Positions 47,867 through 57,196 are shown, counted from the stretch's first letter. The stretch: 64,000 nucleotides of DNA from Enterococcus aquimarinus (GCF_001885765.1 NZ_JXKD01000009.1:1-64000), one strand, 5' to 3'. The notes: generated by a model from the sequence alone, not told the origin. Program-made: numbers and translations.

Positions 47867-48299
47867 TTTCGTTATTAACATTCGAAAGGATCCCATTCAC
47901 GAACTTTCTTGACTGATCGTCACTAAATACTTTCGTTAATTCTATCGCTTCGTTTAACACCACTTTATTTGGTACATTGTCAACATAAAGCATTTCAAAC
48001 AACGCCAAGCGTAAGATGGTTAAATCCATTTTGGATAACCGTTTTAACGTCCATCCTGTTCGTAAATACTTTTGAATGATTTCGTCTAGTTCTGCTTTAC
48101 GTTCACAGACACCTGTGACTAATAAATCAAGATAGGCTGGAACAAAATGTTCTTGTTCTTCATCAATCATATCTTCGTGTTCTAACTCAATTGCATGCAC
48201 GATGGCATCGTGTTTCGTTAATTCTTGATTAAAATCTAAAGGAAATAACGCTTGAATCGCCATTTGCCTAATTTCACGTCTTGATAATTCTTTATTCAT
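47850..48299 (-). CDS. nusB: Transcription antitermination factor NusB
   Basis: A 149-residue all-helical protein of the rRNA antitermination complex. RREIRQMAIQALFPLDF at the N terminus, and MDLTILRLALFEMLY with VVLNEAIELTKVF and RKFVNGIL at the C terminus, are diagnostic. The ATG at 48299 overlaps the asp23 end by 8 nt, with GAGG before it; upstream Met codons in the frame are not used. Confidence 0.95.
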   Translation of the reverse strand: MNKELSRREIRQMAIQALFPLDFNQELTKHDAIVHAIELEHEDMIDEEQEHFVPAYLDLLVTGVCERKAELDEIIQKYLRTGWTLKRLSKMDLTILRLALFEMLYVDNVPNKVVLNEAIELTKVFSDDQSRKFVNGILSNVNNEIEASK

Positions 48300-48717
48300 T
48301 TTCAGCCTCATCATTTTCAAATAATTCTTCTAAATCCAATTGTTCTGTTTTTTCAGGAACTAATGATACAACGTGTATATTGACTTCGTCTAATTCAATA
48401 TCCGTCATAAATAGCACTTGTTGCTTCACGCGACTTTGCACTTGCATCGCAACTTTTGGTACGGACACACCATATTTTAAATTGACATATAAATCAACTT
48501 TGATTCCCTCTTCATCAATGGTTAAGTGGACACCTTTACCATAAACAGAGCGGCCAAGTAATTCCGTCACGTTATTCGTAAAGCTTGCTTGCATACGGTG
48601 AACACCGTCAACTTTTGAAGCGGCAATCCCAATAATCACCTCGATGACTTCTGGTGCAATGACAATCTCACCTAATCCATGATCCGTATCTAATACTAAG
48701 CTCGTTTCATCTACCAT
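48292..48717 (-). CDS. Asp23/Gls24 family protein (YqhY-like)
   Basis: A 141-residue Asp23/DUF322 protein of the YqhY group, commonly encoded before nusB. GEIVIAPEVIEVIIGIAASKVDGV and the VYGKGVHL and VPKVAMQVQSRVKQQV segments match the family. Linked to envelope/fatty acid homeostasis in Bacillus. GGAGG precedes the ATG. In related genomes efp often lies just upstream; it is absent here. Confidence 0.92.
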   Translation of the reverse strand: MVDETSLVLDTDHGLGEIVIAPEVIEVIIGIAASKVDGVHRMQASFTNNVTELLGRSVYGKGVHLTIDEEGIKVDLYVNLKYGVSVPKVAMQVQSRVKQQVLFMTDIELDEVNIHVVSLVPEKTEQLDLEELFENDEAENE

Positions 48718-48835
48718 TTTTCATTCCTCCATTTCCTAGTTATTTCTAGTGAAGCGTAACTCGTTCATTAAGCCTTATTATACAATATGTTTGCTGATTA
48801 TTATAGTCGAAACCGTTTTACAAAGGAAAAAAAGA

Positions 48836-49900
48836 TTATAAGATAATCAATTCCTTCGGTGAATGCGTTAAAATACGATTACCAGTGGTCGTAATGAGTA
48901 AATCATCTTCAATTCGAACCCCACCAATACCTGGTAAATAGATCCCCGGCTCATTCGTAATCACATTACCCGGTACAAATAATTTTGGCGATTTAAAAGA
49001 GACGTTTGGTCCTTCATGGATTTCTAACCCAATACCATGACCTGTTGAATGGCCAAATGCCTCGCCATAACCGTGAGAAGCAATGTAATCACGCGCAACA
49101 GCATCTAGTTCCACACCAGACATGCCAGCTTTGGCAACGGCATTGACCATGAGTTGTGCTTCTAAGACAATTTGATGAATCTCTTTTAATTTCTCACCTG
49201 GATCGCCAAGCGCAAACGTTCTTGTCATATCCGAAACATAACCTTCATAGTAACAACCAAAATCTAATGTGATTAAGTCGCCTTTTTCAATCACTTTCGT
49301 ACTTGCAACACCGTGTGGCATGGCAGAACGAACACCACTTGCGACGATTGTATCAAAAGAAACACTTGTTGCACCTAGCGAACGCATATAAAAATCAAGC
49401 TGATTGGCAACTTGAATTTCCGTCATTCCTGGTTTGATTTGCTCAAGAATATAGGCAAATCCTTGATCAGCAATCGCACATGCTTTTTCAATCAACGTGA
49501 TTTCCGCTTCATCTTTCACTTCGCGCAAGGACTCAATCAGACCACTAATTGGTAAAAGAGAACTTTCTTCCACGACATCTTCTAATTGCGTATATTCCGC
49601 AAAACTCATGACCGTTTCTTCAAAAGCCAATACCTCGATTCCTTCTTGACGGCAAATATTCGCGACTTCTTCAAAAATCGGTCCAGTATGTTTGATAATT
49701 TCAAAGCCTAACGCTTGTTCAGCGGCTTGTTCCGTGTAACGAAAATCAGTCACAAAGAACGCTTTTGTAGGTGTAATAACTGCCACCCCAGCCGTTCCCG
49801 TAAAATTCGCTAAGTAGCGTAAGTTGTAAGGATTCGTGACTAAAAAACCATCAATCGCTTCTTTGGCCATGGCGGCTCTTAAATTATTCACACGTAACAT
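48836..49900 (-). CDS. M24B Xaa-Pro aminopeptidase/dipeptidase
   Basis: A 354-residue metallopeptidase with a creatinase N-terminal domain (about 1-125) and a pita-bread M24 domain. Metal ligands: Asp in LDFGCYYEGYVSD (two Asp), His in HSTGHGIGLE, Glu in TNEPGIYLP and Glu in GVRIEDD. It cleaves before or after Pro in peptides; PepP and PepQ types cannot be separated by eye. AAGGAATG precedes the ATG. Confidence 0.92.
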   Translation of the reverse strand: MLRVNNLRAAMAKEAIDGFLVTNPYNLRYLANFTGTAGVAVITPTKAFFVTDFRYTEQAAEQALGFEIIKHTGPIFEEVANICRQEGIEVLAFEETVMSFAEYTQLEDVVEESSLLPISGLIESLREVKDEAEITLIEKACAIADQGFAYILEQIKPGMTEIQVANQLDFYMRSLGATSVSFDTIVASGVRSAMPHGVASTKVIEKGDLITLDFGCYYEGYVSDMTRTFALGDPGEKLKEIHQIVLEAQLMVNAVAKAGMSGVELDAVARDYIASHGYGEAFGHSTGHGIGLEIHEGPNVSFKSPKLFVPGNVITNEPGIYLPGIGGVRIEDDLLITTTGNRILTHSPKELIIL

Positions 49901-49966
49901 TTCTACATTCCTTCTTTCTTATTCCATAAACTTATTATAACAAAGTTTCTTGACTTTCAAATCGAA

Positions 49967-50209
49967 TTAGTCATTTTTTCGACCAAAAAATAACGAAATC
50001 ACTGCGACAAAAATAATCGCACCTAACACGGATGAAAGAATCGGTAGTCCACCGATTGTCGGTCCGCCTAAAGAAAAGAGACGCTCACCAATCACGGACC
50101 CCACAATTCCAGCAATAATATTAAAGATACAACCTCTTCGTTCCCCTGTTACAAAACTGGCTAAGATACCTATCACAGCACCCGCTAACATTGTCCCTAA
50201 AAAATCCAT
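49967..50209 (-). CDS. GlsB/YeaQ/YmgE family small membrane protein
   Basis: An 80-residue protein with three TM segments and the Gly-rich pattern AGAVIGILASFVTG...GIVGSVIGERLF of the GlsB/YeaQ family (formerly transglycosylase-associated). In enterococci GlsB is linked to general stress and bile resistance. The ATG at 50209 is six nt after GAGGGGG. Monocistronic by appearance. Confidence 0.85.
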   Translation of the reverse strand: MDFLGTMLAGAVIGILASFVTGERRGCIFNIIAGIVGSVIGERLFSLGGPTIGGLPILSSVLGAIIFVAVISLFFGRKND

Positions 50210-50347
50210 CGTCATCCCCCTCGTCTTGCTATTTCTTTTTCTAGTTTATCATAAAAAGAACACGATAATCATTATTTTCTCCTAATAATATATTGTGTTT
50301 CTAAAAGAAAGTGTTGCATTAAAGACTGTGACGCAAGTTATTCTCAC

Positions 50348-50389
50348 GAAAAAACGAGCGACCAATCGGCTAGATCGGTCGCTCGTTTT
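50348..50389 (-). terminator. Terminator of the mannose PTS operon
   Basis: A long stem (AAAACGAGCGACC with GGTCGCTCGTTTT) followed by U6 on the minus strand, just beyond the DUF956 stop. Confidence 0.9.
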
Positions 50390-50394
50390 GATTA

Positions 50395-50793
50395 TTATTT
50401 TATTTTAGGACTTCTCTTTAACTTTTTAAAAGAAAAACCTTTGATTCCCCGGCTAACGACTTGGAAAAAGCTTAAAGAATGAATCATCCGATCGGGATCA
50501 ACATAATGACGAATCTCTCTCAAGACTTTTTTAGGTTTTTTTGAAGAAAAGATAAACGTGCCATTTTTCTTCGTTTGAATGCCATAACGCGGAATCCATT
50601 TTCCTTTGAAAAAGACCGAGGCGACAACGTAATCGACTTCTTCCCACGGTATTTGAATAAATTTACGTGGATCACGACCATGATAAAATTCAAAGCCTTT
50701 ATCGCCAATCATGATCTTTCCATAATCCGTTAACCCTGAAAAAGAGGTAGCGTCGATGACAAAGTCTACTTTCGTATTTAATGATTCGACCAT
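50395..50793 (-). CDS. manO: DUF956 family protein (ManO-type) of the mannose PTS operon
   Basis: A 132-residue cytoplasmic protein of DUF956. Its gene is regularly last in mannose PTS operons of Lactobacillales and Listeria, where it is called ManO. The family features IPWEEVDYVVASVFFKGKWIPRYGIQT are visible. It is proposed to be a local regulator or accessory factor. Start has a GGAG site. Confidence 0.88.
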   Translation of the reverse strand: MVESLNTKVDFVIDATSFSGLTDYGKIMIGDKGFEFYHGRDPRKFIQIPWEEVDYVVASVFFKGKWIPRYGIQTKKNGTFIFSSKKPKKVLREIRHYVDPDRMIHSLSFFQVVSRGIKGFSFKKLKRSPKIK

Positions 50794-50838
50794 TTTATCA
50801 CTCCTTCAATTGCTTCATACCTCATTATAACCGATATT

Positions 50839-51753
50839 TTATAAAATACCGATAAGGTGACCAAGAATTCCGACTACAAATAGACCTAAGATAATCACGA
50901 TTGGTGAAACTTTTTTCTTAAGTAACCACATACAACCTAATGTTAACAATAGGCCAGCTAATCCTGGGATTAATTGATCTAAGTTGGCTTGTAAAGTCGT
51001 TTCTTGAATATTGGATAACGCTTTTCCAGAAGAAACTTCTTGGAAAGCTTGTTGCAATCCTTGAGCGTTCATCGGAATTTTATCCCATTCAACATATGCT
51101 CCTTCAGATAACGTTACTTTAGAGACAACTGGGACAAAGGAAATATTTACCCAACGTTGAACTAAGGACGCTAGTACGAACATCCCTAAGATAGATGCCC
51201 CTTTTGTAACGTCTTGTAGTAAACCACCTGATAAGTCATCTGTAATAGCAGAACCTGCACGGTAACCAAATTCTTGTGTATACCACATGAAGCCCCAACG
51301 GATAAGGTTCCAAGCGACGAAGAAAATAATTGGGCCTAAGATATTTCCACTAAGGGCAAGTGATGCTCCGAGTGCGCCTAACATTGGACGTACCGTGAAC
51401 CAAAAGACAGGATCGCCGATACCAGCTAAAGGTCCCATCATTCCGACTTTTACCCCTTGAATCGCGACATCATCAACGGGTGCACCATTCGCACGTTCTT
51501 CTTCTAACGCTAAGGTTACTCCTAAAATTGGTGATGCAATATATGGGTGAGTATTAAAAAACTCTAAGTGACGTTGTAACGCCGCTGTACGATCTTCTTT
51601 TGATGAATATAATTTTTTAATCGCTGGAATCATTGAAAATGCGAAACCACCGTTTTGCATACGCTCATAGTTCCAAGATCCTTGGATAAACGTTGAACGC
51701 CAAGCAACTGCTAAACGATCTTTTTTCGTTAATTGAATTCTTTCTTCTACCAT
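50839..51753 (-). CDS. manN: Mannose-family PTS component IID
   Basis: A 304-residue membrane subunit (IID). Features include RSTFIQGSWNYERMQNGGF near the N terminus, GVKVGMMGPLAGIGDPVFWFTVRP and C-terminal TM helices. With IIC it forms the sugar channel and class IIa bacteriocin receptor in related species. AAAGGAGG precedes the ATG. It lies 26 nt after the IIC gene. Confidence 0.95.
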   Translation of the reverse strand: MVEERIQLTKKDRLAVAWRSTFIQGSWNYERMQNGGFAFSMIPAIKKLYSSKEDRTAALQRHLEFFNTHPYIASPILGVTLALEEERANGAPVDDVAIQGVKVGMMGPLAGIGDPVFWFTVRPMLGALGASLALSGNILGPIIFFVAWNLIRWGFMWYTQEFGYRAGSAITDDLSGGLLQDVTKGASILGMFVLASLVQRWVNISFVPVVSKVTLSEGAYVEWDKIPMNAQGLQQAFQEVSSGKALSNIQETTLQANLDQLIPGLAGLLLTLGCMWLLKKKVSPIVIILGLFVVGILGHLIGIL

Positions 51754-51778
51754 TGTTTGATTTCCTCCTTTTTTAGAT

Positions 51779-52588
51779 TTAGTAATCGTTTAAGATGTCA
51801 CCTAACGGATCACCTGAACTACTTCCGCCACCAGTGGAAGAACCACCCATTTTAGAAAGGTTTAAGTAAATTAATGCTAAAGCAACACCGATTGCGCCAA
51901 TTCCGATTAAGGTAATTTCAGAAATGGCAGCGATAACGAATCCTAAAACAAAGAATGGCCAAACTTCTTTTGTCGCCATCATATTAATTACAAGTGCATA
52001 CCCTACTGCTACAACCATTCCACCACCGATTGCCATACCATCTGTTAACCATGCTGGCATCATTTCGAGTGTGTTTTTAACGGTTTCAGCTGGGATAAAT
52101 AGTAACGCTGCAGCTGGAATCGCAATCCGTACCCCTTGCATCGCAATTGCGGCAACTTGTAATACTTCAATCTTACGGAAATCGCCTTCAGATGCTGCTT
52201 TGTCCATCATGTGAACGATTGGCACTGCTAATGTTCTTACTAACATTGTTAAGAAAAGACCTGCAACGGCTAAAGGAATCGCAATTGCGATTGCAGAAGG
52301 AATCCCTGCTTTGCCTTGGCCACCTAAAACTAAAATAATTGCTGCTGCAACCGACGCTAATGCCGCATCTGGTGCAACCGCCGCTCCAATGTTTGCCCAT
52401 CCTAGAGCAATCATTTGTAATGAACCACCTAAAATAATACCAACTTCTAAATTCCCTGTTACTAGACCGATTAAAGTACACGCTACTAATGGTTGGTGGA
52501 ATTGGAATTCATCTAAAATCCCTTCCATACCTGCCAAGAAAGCGACGAATACAACTAAAATCATCTGGATTAAGTTTAAATCAGACAT
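51779..52588 (-). CDS. manM: Mannose-family PTS component IIC
   Basis: A 269-residue polytopic subunit (IIC) with LVAFLAGMEGILDEFQFHQPLVACTLIG-type N terminus (split: FLAGMEGILDEFQFHQP) and GNLEVGIILGGSLQMIALG. The C-terminal tail is Gly/Ser-rich. The ATG at 52588 follows GAGGAGG by six nt; an upstream in-frame start overlaps the previous gene. Confidence 0.95.
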   Translation of the reverse strand: MSDLNLIQMILVVFVAFLAGMEGILDEFQFHQPLVACTLIGLVTGNLEVGIILGGSLQMIALGWANIGAAVAPDAALASVAAAIILVLGGQGKAGIPSAIAIAIPLAVAGLFLTMLVRTLAVPIVHMMDKAASEGDFRKIEVLQVAAIAMQGVRIAIPAAALLFIPAETVKNTLEMMPAWLTDGMAIGGGMVVAVGYALVINMMATKEVWPFFVLGFVIAAISEITLIGIGAIGVALALIYLNLSKMGGSSTGGGSSSGDPLGDILNDY

Positions 52589-52613
52589 AATAAACCTCCT
52601 CAATTTCTTTTAT

Positions 52614-53594
52614 TTAAGCTAATTCTTTCTTCGCTTTTTTCAATAATTCATCTAAGTTATCTTTTGAATCATTTGGTACTTTTCGAACATCAAAAGTCAC
52701 ACCAAGATCTTTTAGTTTCTCAAACGCGGCAACTTCTTCATGTCCCATTGATAATACTTTACTTACCACAACTTTTCCTGTGGAGTGCGCCAATGAACCC
52801 ACGTTCACTTCTTTGATTTTCACGCCAGCTTCAACTACGCGTAAAACATCTTGTGGGTTTTCAAAAAGTAGTAATGCTTTTGTATCGCCAAAGCGAGGGT
52901 CTTTTGAAATTTCAATCATTTTACTAATTGGAATAACGTTCGCTTTCACCCCTGGAGGTGCCGCTTGTTCAATCAGTTTACGACGTAATTCATCTTTCGC
53001 TACCGCGTCAGACACTACAATAATCCGTGATGGATTGGTTGCTTTTGTCCAAGCTGTTGCGACTTGCCCATGAAGCAAGCGAGAATCGACACGTGCTAAC
53101 ACAAATTTAATTTCGCCATCACCTAAAACCGTCCCTGCTGGAATCGCTCCTTGAGGTGCTGCTGGCGCATTTGCCACCATAACTTCTTCTGGTTCTAACT
53201 CTTCTGGTTTCACTTTTACGCCTTCTTTAGCTGTTCCCAAAATGGCTTTCGCTACGTCTTGCGCTTTTTCCATTGATAATCTTGCAGCATACGCTTCAAT
53301 TAACATTGGTAAATTCATACCTGAAACAATCGCCCAATTTTCTTTGTGCGCTTCAAACAAACTATTCGCTTGATTGAATGGTGTTCCTCCCCATAAATCG
53401 ACTAAAAATAATACTTCTGTTTGATCGTCAAAGGAATCGATTGCTGCTTGCATCTTAGCTTTGATATCATCTGGTCCTTCACTTGGATGCAACACACACG
53501 CTGCAACGTTTGGTTGTTCTCCAAAAATCATTGCGCCTGATTGCATCAGTCCATTAGCAAACTCTCCATGACTTGCGAGGATAATTCCTACCAT
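52614..53594 (-). CDS. manL: Mannose-family PTS component IIAB
   Basis: A 326-residue fused IIA-IIB protein. IIA (about 1-130) has the phospho-acceptor His9 in ILASHGEFA. A Pro/Ala/Glu linker (about 130-158) leads to IIB with His175 in RVDSRLLHGQV. It passes phosphate from HPr to the sugar. AGGAGG precedes the ATG at 53594. It lies 17 nt downstream of the separate IIB gene. Confidence 0.95.
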   Translation of the reverse strand: MVGIILASHGEFANGLMQSGAMIFGEQPNVAACVLHPSEGPDDIKAKMQAAIDSFDDQTEVLFLVDLWGGTPFNQANSLFEAHKENWAIVSGMNLPMLIEAYAARLSMEKAQDVAKAILGTAKEGVKVKPEELEPEEVMVANAPAAPQGAIPAGTVLGDGEIKFVLARVDSRLLHGQVATAWTKATNPSRIIVVSDAVAKDELRRKLIEQAAPPGVKANVIPISKMIEISKDPRFGDTKALLLFENPQDVLRVVEAGVKIKEVNVGSLAHSTGKVVVSKVLSMGHEEVAAFEKLKDLGVTFDVRKVPNDSKDNLDELLKKAKKELA

Positions 53595-53611
53595 TACCTT
53601 ACCTCCTATAT

Positions 53612-54106
53612 TCATTTTTCCTTACTACGTTTTTTTAGTAAGTCCATTAAAAAAATTTTTCGATCTGCTGGAACTTTCCGAACTTCCAAAATCACACCAC
53701 AACGATCCAAATACTGAAACGCCGCGATATCTTTTTCGTCAACAGAAACAAAGTTCGTAATCATTTTTTTACCAGCGACAAAGTGCATGCCACCTATATT
53801 CACCGAAGAAATTTTGACTCCTCCTTGAATTAAAGCAACGACATCGTGTGGATTCGTAAATAAAAGCATCATTTTTTGATCCGTAAATAATTGACTGTTA
53901 TAAATCGATAATAACTTGCCCACTGTGACTACATTGGCTTTGACTCCCGGGGGTGCTGCTTCCTGCAACATAAATTTTCGAAGAGGATCTTTGGCAACGT
54001 CATCACTAACGACGATAATTCGATTCACACCGGTTTCCTTAGTCCAAGCAGTTGCTACTTGACCATGAATGAGTCGGTCATCGATTCGCGCTAATTGAAT
54101 CTCCAC
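53612..54106 (-). CDS. Separate mannose-family PTS IIB protein
   Basis: A 164-residue stand-alone IIB with the phospho-acceptor His in RIDDRLIHGQV (about His15). First gene of the operon after the sigma-54 promoter. Similar single IIB proteins precede the IIAB gene in the enterococcal mpt operon, where they may signal to the activator (inference). The start is GTG, eight nt after AGGAGG. Confidence 0.92.
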   Translation of the reverse strand: MEIQLARIDDRLIHGQVATAWTKETGVNRIIVVSDDVAKDPLRKFMLQEAAPPGVKANVVTVGKLLSIYNSQLFTDQKMMLLFTNPHDVVALIQGGVKISSVNIGGMHFVAGKKMITNFVSVDEKDIAAFQYLDRCGVILEVRKVPADRKIFLMDLLKKRSKEK

Positions 54107-54154
54107 TTTCTTCGCCTCCTATTTCCACCTTATTCGCCTCCTCGTATAGTATAT

Positions 54155-54172
54155 AAGCAAGTTCCGTGCCAA
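54155..54172 (-). promoter_or_regulatory. Sigma-54 (-24/-12) promoter of the mannose PTS operon
   Basis: Minus-strand TTGGCACGGAACTTGCTT matches the RpoN consensus TGGCACG-N4-TTGC exactly. The -24 GG is at 54169-54170 and the -12 GC at 54157-54158. Transcription would begin near 54146, about 40 nt before the GTG start. Confidence 0.93.
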
Positions 54173-54212
54173 CTTTTAATCAATACACTAGTTCACAAAA
54201 CCTTAAGAACTC

Positions 54213-54260
54213 CTAAAAAAATAATACACTAAAGAAAAACTGTTTCTTTAGTGTATTATT
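54213..54260 (-). terminator. Terminator at the end of the activator gene
   Basis: A perfect 18-bp stem (54220-54237 with 54243-54260) with a five-base loop, followed by U7 on the minus strand. It includes the activator's stop codon and separates it from the PTS operon. Confidence 0.92.
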
Positions 54261-57061
54261 TGTGTATTGTTTTGTGTATCGAGCATCACGAATAAATAGT
54301 ATTTTTCGCTTAGCGGCACACTTAAATTAAAGGTCGTTTCTAACTCCGCCAAACACTCTGTTAATTGAAGAGAACGGGGATGAGCAACTGCTTGCTCCTC
54401 TTCTTCTCTTGTCACAGACAGTGTTTGTTGGAGTAAAATACGCTCAATCATTCCTGCAAGATGTAAGGTGAAATTAATTTGAAAGTGCATCGATGAATTT
54501 TCACCATACCACAATTGGCATACCGTTGCGGCTACACCCCACAACACATCGATCACTTTCGCTGGATTTAAAAACAAGACATTTTCTTCTAAATACGACA
54601 AGCAAACTTCTCGACCGCCCGCTTCGTGTAGTTGTTGTGGAGAAGTAAAGAGTTCCTCTCCTAATAAGATGCTTTCTAACAATTCTCCTAAGTCAGCTTC
54701 TAAAAAAGTCTCAAGTGAAATAAACGGTACTTTTACGCCTGGATCCATCACACCTGTCGTCGCGATGAGCTGATAACTTTCTTGAATCGCTGGTAAGCGT
54801 TCCGCTAAATGGAGCATTGATTCCGTAATGACTTGAATCTTCGTCAAATTCTTCTCGGCGAGGACTTTTTCAAGCATCTCTTTCAATCGTTGCGCCGTTC
54901 CTTCCCCTGAAGCACAAATCGCCAGTATTCCTAACGGTAATTCTTTTTTCTTGGAAGATTGAATTTCCTTTAAGATTCCGTAACCTTGGAAGCCTTGGAG
55001 CGATTCAACGAGATCATCGAGCGTCGATCCCAATGTTTCTGCTTTACGTATCGCTTCTAATACAATCGGTGTACTAACCATATCAATCGTCCGCACACGA
55101 ATACCCGTCTCTTGTTCTAATCGTTCATCAAAATGAGCCAACGAGCCCATATCAACTAATAATAAAACGCCACTTCCTTGATTAGCTTGTACGATTAAGG
55201 CTTTCAATTTTTCAAAAGCAACTTTTGGTGACATATCCAGTGGCATATCAAGCGCCAATACTTGCTCCATCTCTAATAACTGTCGGGCCACCTCTGCCAT
55301 ACTAGAGGCTGTACTATTACCGTGAGCCGCAATAATCAATCCAATTTTGCCTTCGGATTGACTGTACCGCAACGAAATCAGTAACGCCGCTAAATAGTAA
55401 ATCTCATCTCTTGGAATTTGAATTGTAAAAAATGCGGCAATTTTTTCTTGAATCTCTTGGGCTAAGCGAAACTCCAGTGGATAATCTGAGACCATCAAAC
55501 GAATATTCGAATGAATCGATCTTTTTTCTCCTAACTCAAATTTCTTTAAAAAGGAAGCAATATGCAAACTCATGGCATAAATAAAGTTTTGTTGCGATTT
55601 TTCTGGAATATACTCTTGTACATGTTGGTATAGTTGATGCGTCACTTCAATGACTTTTGCATCCACAAATTCACTTAACTTATTTTCTGTTGAGAACGAA
55701 AACCCATGATCTTTATAAAACGATTGCAAATGGACATTAATATCAGTCGAAATAAAATGATTAATCGTTTCTTGATCGACCCCATCTGATTTTAGTAATG
55801 CTGCTTTATTTCCGATAATGTCATACAAATTATAAGGCAATTCGTAACTATCGGTATATGGATTGACTAGTTCTTGATTTGGATAGACCATCAACTTCGT
55901 CGGTAAATAACCAGCCAAGCCCATCGATAACTCGCGACGACTCGTTAACGAATGCAAACCAGCTCGAATACCTTCTGGTAAATCACCTAAAGTAATATCA
56001 ATTTGCTCGCGGTGCATATGATTTAAAAACCCTCGCGCACAAACCAGCTGAACACTTGATTTTAATTGACCAATATTTCCAAAGGTCACACTGCCAATGA
56101 GTGCTTTAATGACTTCTTCCGTTAGCGAGATCCGCCGTTGAATGCGCGTCGCTTCTTGAGAAACCATTAATTGAATGAAATCAATTTTTTCTTGTGGCGT
56201 CCGTTTTTCAAAGGACGGTAATTGAATATGGATCGGAATACGGCGCAAAAAAGTATCAAGTAACGCCGAGTTAGGATTTTCTGTTGTGGCACCGACAATT
56301 CGAACATCTGCGTGTCGATTTTTCCCAACTTCACCTAAGCGATTATATAACCCATGATCCAACAAATAAAAAATCATCTCTTGGCCTTCTGGCGGCAAGC
56401 GATGGACTTCATCCAAGAATAACATCCCGCCATCCGCTTCATCAATCAACCCTGATTTTTCTTTATCCGCTCCCGTAAAAGCACCTTCGACGTAACCAAA
56501 CAAGTAACTCATTAATAATTCGGGATTGTGCGCATAATCGGCACAGTTAAATACGACGAGTTTTTTCGTTTCTTGCACGACTTTATTTTCCTTGGCATAT
56601 TGAAACATCGCATGCGCGAAATACGTTTTCCCAGATCCGGTTGGTCCCGTCACTAAACAATTCAGCCCTTTTGGAGGATATAAAATCGCAGCTTTCGCTT
56701 GTTCGACAGCATTTTTTAAACTCCCTCGACTACCAATTAAATGGATAAAAACATCATCTTTTTCACGTTGATTAAAAAACTCTTTGACTGGCGCTGGCGC
56801 CACCATTTTCACATTCGATATCGGCGGCACAACAGATGGCGCTTCCTCTGACACTTGTCCTGCTAAGCGATATTGAACTGGTCTACCGCCTATTTTCACT
56901 AACTTTCCTGCACGAACCAAGTCATTCAGATCTTTACTGACATTCGTTCGCTGAAAGTTTAGTTTTTCAGAAACTTCTTGTGTTGTCATCAAATAGTCAC
57001 CATTCATCTTCTTTGATTGTTCCACTACATACGCATAAATCGCATCGATTCGTTTACTCAA
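54248..57061 (-). CDS. manR: LevR/MptR-type sigma-54 activator with PRD and PTS domains
   Basis: A transcriptional activator of about 937 residues. N-terminal winged HTH; AAA+ domain with GPTGSGKTYFAHAMF, the sigma-54 contact loop GAFTGA and LFLDEVHRLP. Then a PRD (around 440-550), an IIA-Man-like domain with His in IIAAHGNSTASS, an IIB-like region and a second PRD. It activates the adjacent mannose PTS promoter and is controlled by PTS phosphorylation. All possible starts are non-ATG: I prefer the TTG at 57061, nine nt after GAGGTG, over a TTG at 57082. Confidence 0.92.
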   Translation of the reverse strand: MSKRIDAIYAYVVEQSKKMNGDYLMTTQEVSEKLNFQRTNVSKDLNDLVRAGKLVKIGGRPVQYRLAGQVSEEAPSVVPPISNVKMVAPAPVKEFFNQREKDDVFIHLIGSRGSLKNAVEQAKAAILYPPKGLNCLVTGPTGSGKTYFAHAMFQYAKENKVVQETKKLVVFNCADYAHNPELLMSYLFGYVEGAFTGADKEKSGLIDEADGGMLFLDEVHRLPPEGQEMIFYLLDHGLYNRLGEVGKNRHADVRIVGATTENPNSALLDTFLRRIPIHIQLPSFEKRTPQEKIDFIQLMVSQEATRIQRRISLTEEVIKALIGSVTFGNIGQLKSSVQLVCARGFLNHMHREQIDITLGDLPEGIRAGLHSLTSRRELSMGLAGYLPTKLMVYPNQELVNPYTDSYELPYNLYDIIGNKAALLKSDGVDQETINHFISTDINVHLQSFYKDHGFSFSTENKLSEFVDAKVIEVTHQLYQHVQEYIPEKSQQNFIYAMSLHIASFLKKFELGEKRSIHSNIRLMVSDYPLEFRLAQEIQEKIAAFFTIQIPRDEIYYLAALLISLRYSQSEGKIGLIIAAHGNSTASSMAEVARQLLEMEQVLALDMPLDMSPKVAFEKLKALIVQANQGSGVLLLVDMGSLAHFDERLEQETGIRVRTIDMVSTPIVLEAIRKAETLGSTLDDLVESLQGFQGYGILKEIQSSKKKELPLGILAICASGEGTAQRLKEMLEKVLAEKNLTKIQVITESMLHLAERLPAIQESYQLIATTGVMDPGVKVPFISLETFLEADLGELLESILLGEELFTSPQQLHEAGGREVCLSYLEENVLFLNPAKVIDVLWGVAATVCQLWYGENSSMHFQINFTLHLAGMIERILLQQTLSVTREEEEQAVAHPRSLQLTECLAELETTFNLSVPLSEKYYLFVMLDTQNNTQIIH

Positions 57062-57111
57062 AAAACTTTCCACCTCTTCCAACGAATACCTTGCCTTCCG
57101 CCGTTTTTTTT

Positions 57112-57141
57112 ATTATAACCACAATCTTCTCATTTTACCAA
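57112..57141 (-). promoter_or_regulatory. Sigma-70-type promoter candidate for the activator gene
   Basis: TATAAT (complement of 57112-57117) with TTGGTA 18 bp upstream on the minus strand. It lies about 50 bp before the activator start. Confidence 0.5.
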
Positions 57142-57149
57142 TGATAGCC

Positions 57150-57196
57150 AAAAAAAGCCAATCACGACCCTCGTTGAACAAGGGCCTTGACTGGTT
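57150..57196 (-). terminator. Terminator of the HAD gene
   Basis: An imperfect stem around AAACCAGTCAAGG and the opposing GTGATTGGCTTT, with a U7 run after it on the minus strand. It directly follows the HAD stop. Confidence 0.7.

Noticed and set aside
48800-48830. CcpA (cre) site in the gap before the Asp23-family gene
   Set aside because: The best match to the cre consensus misses at least three specified bases and has the wrong spacing.
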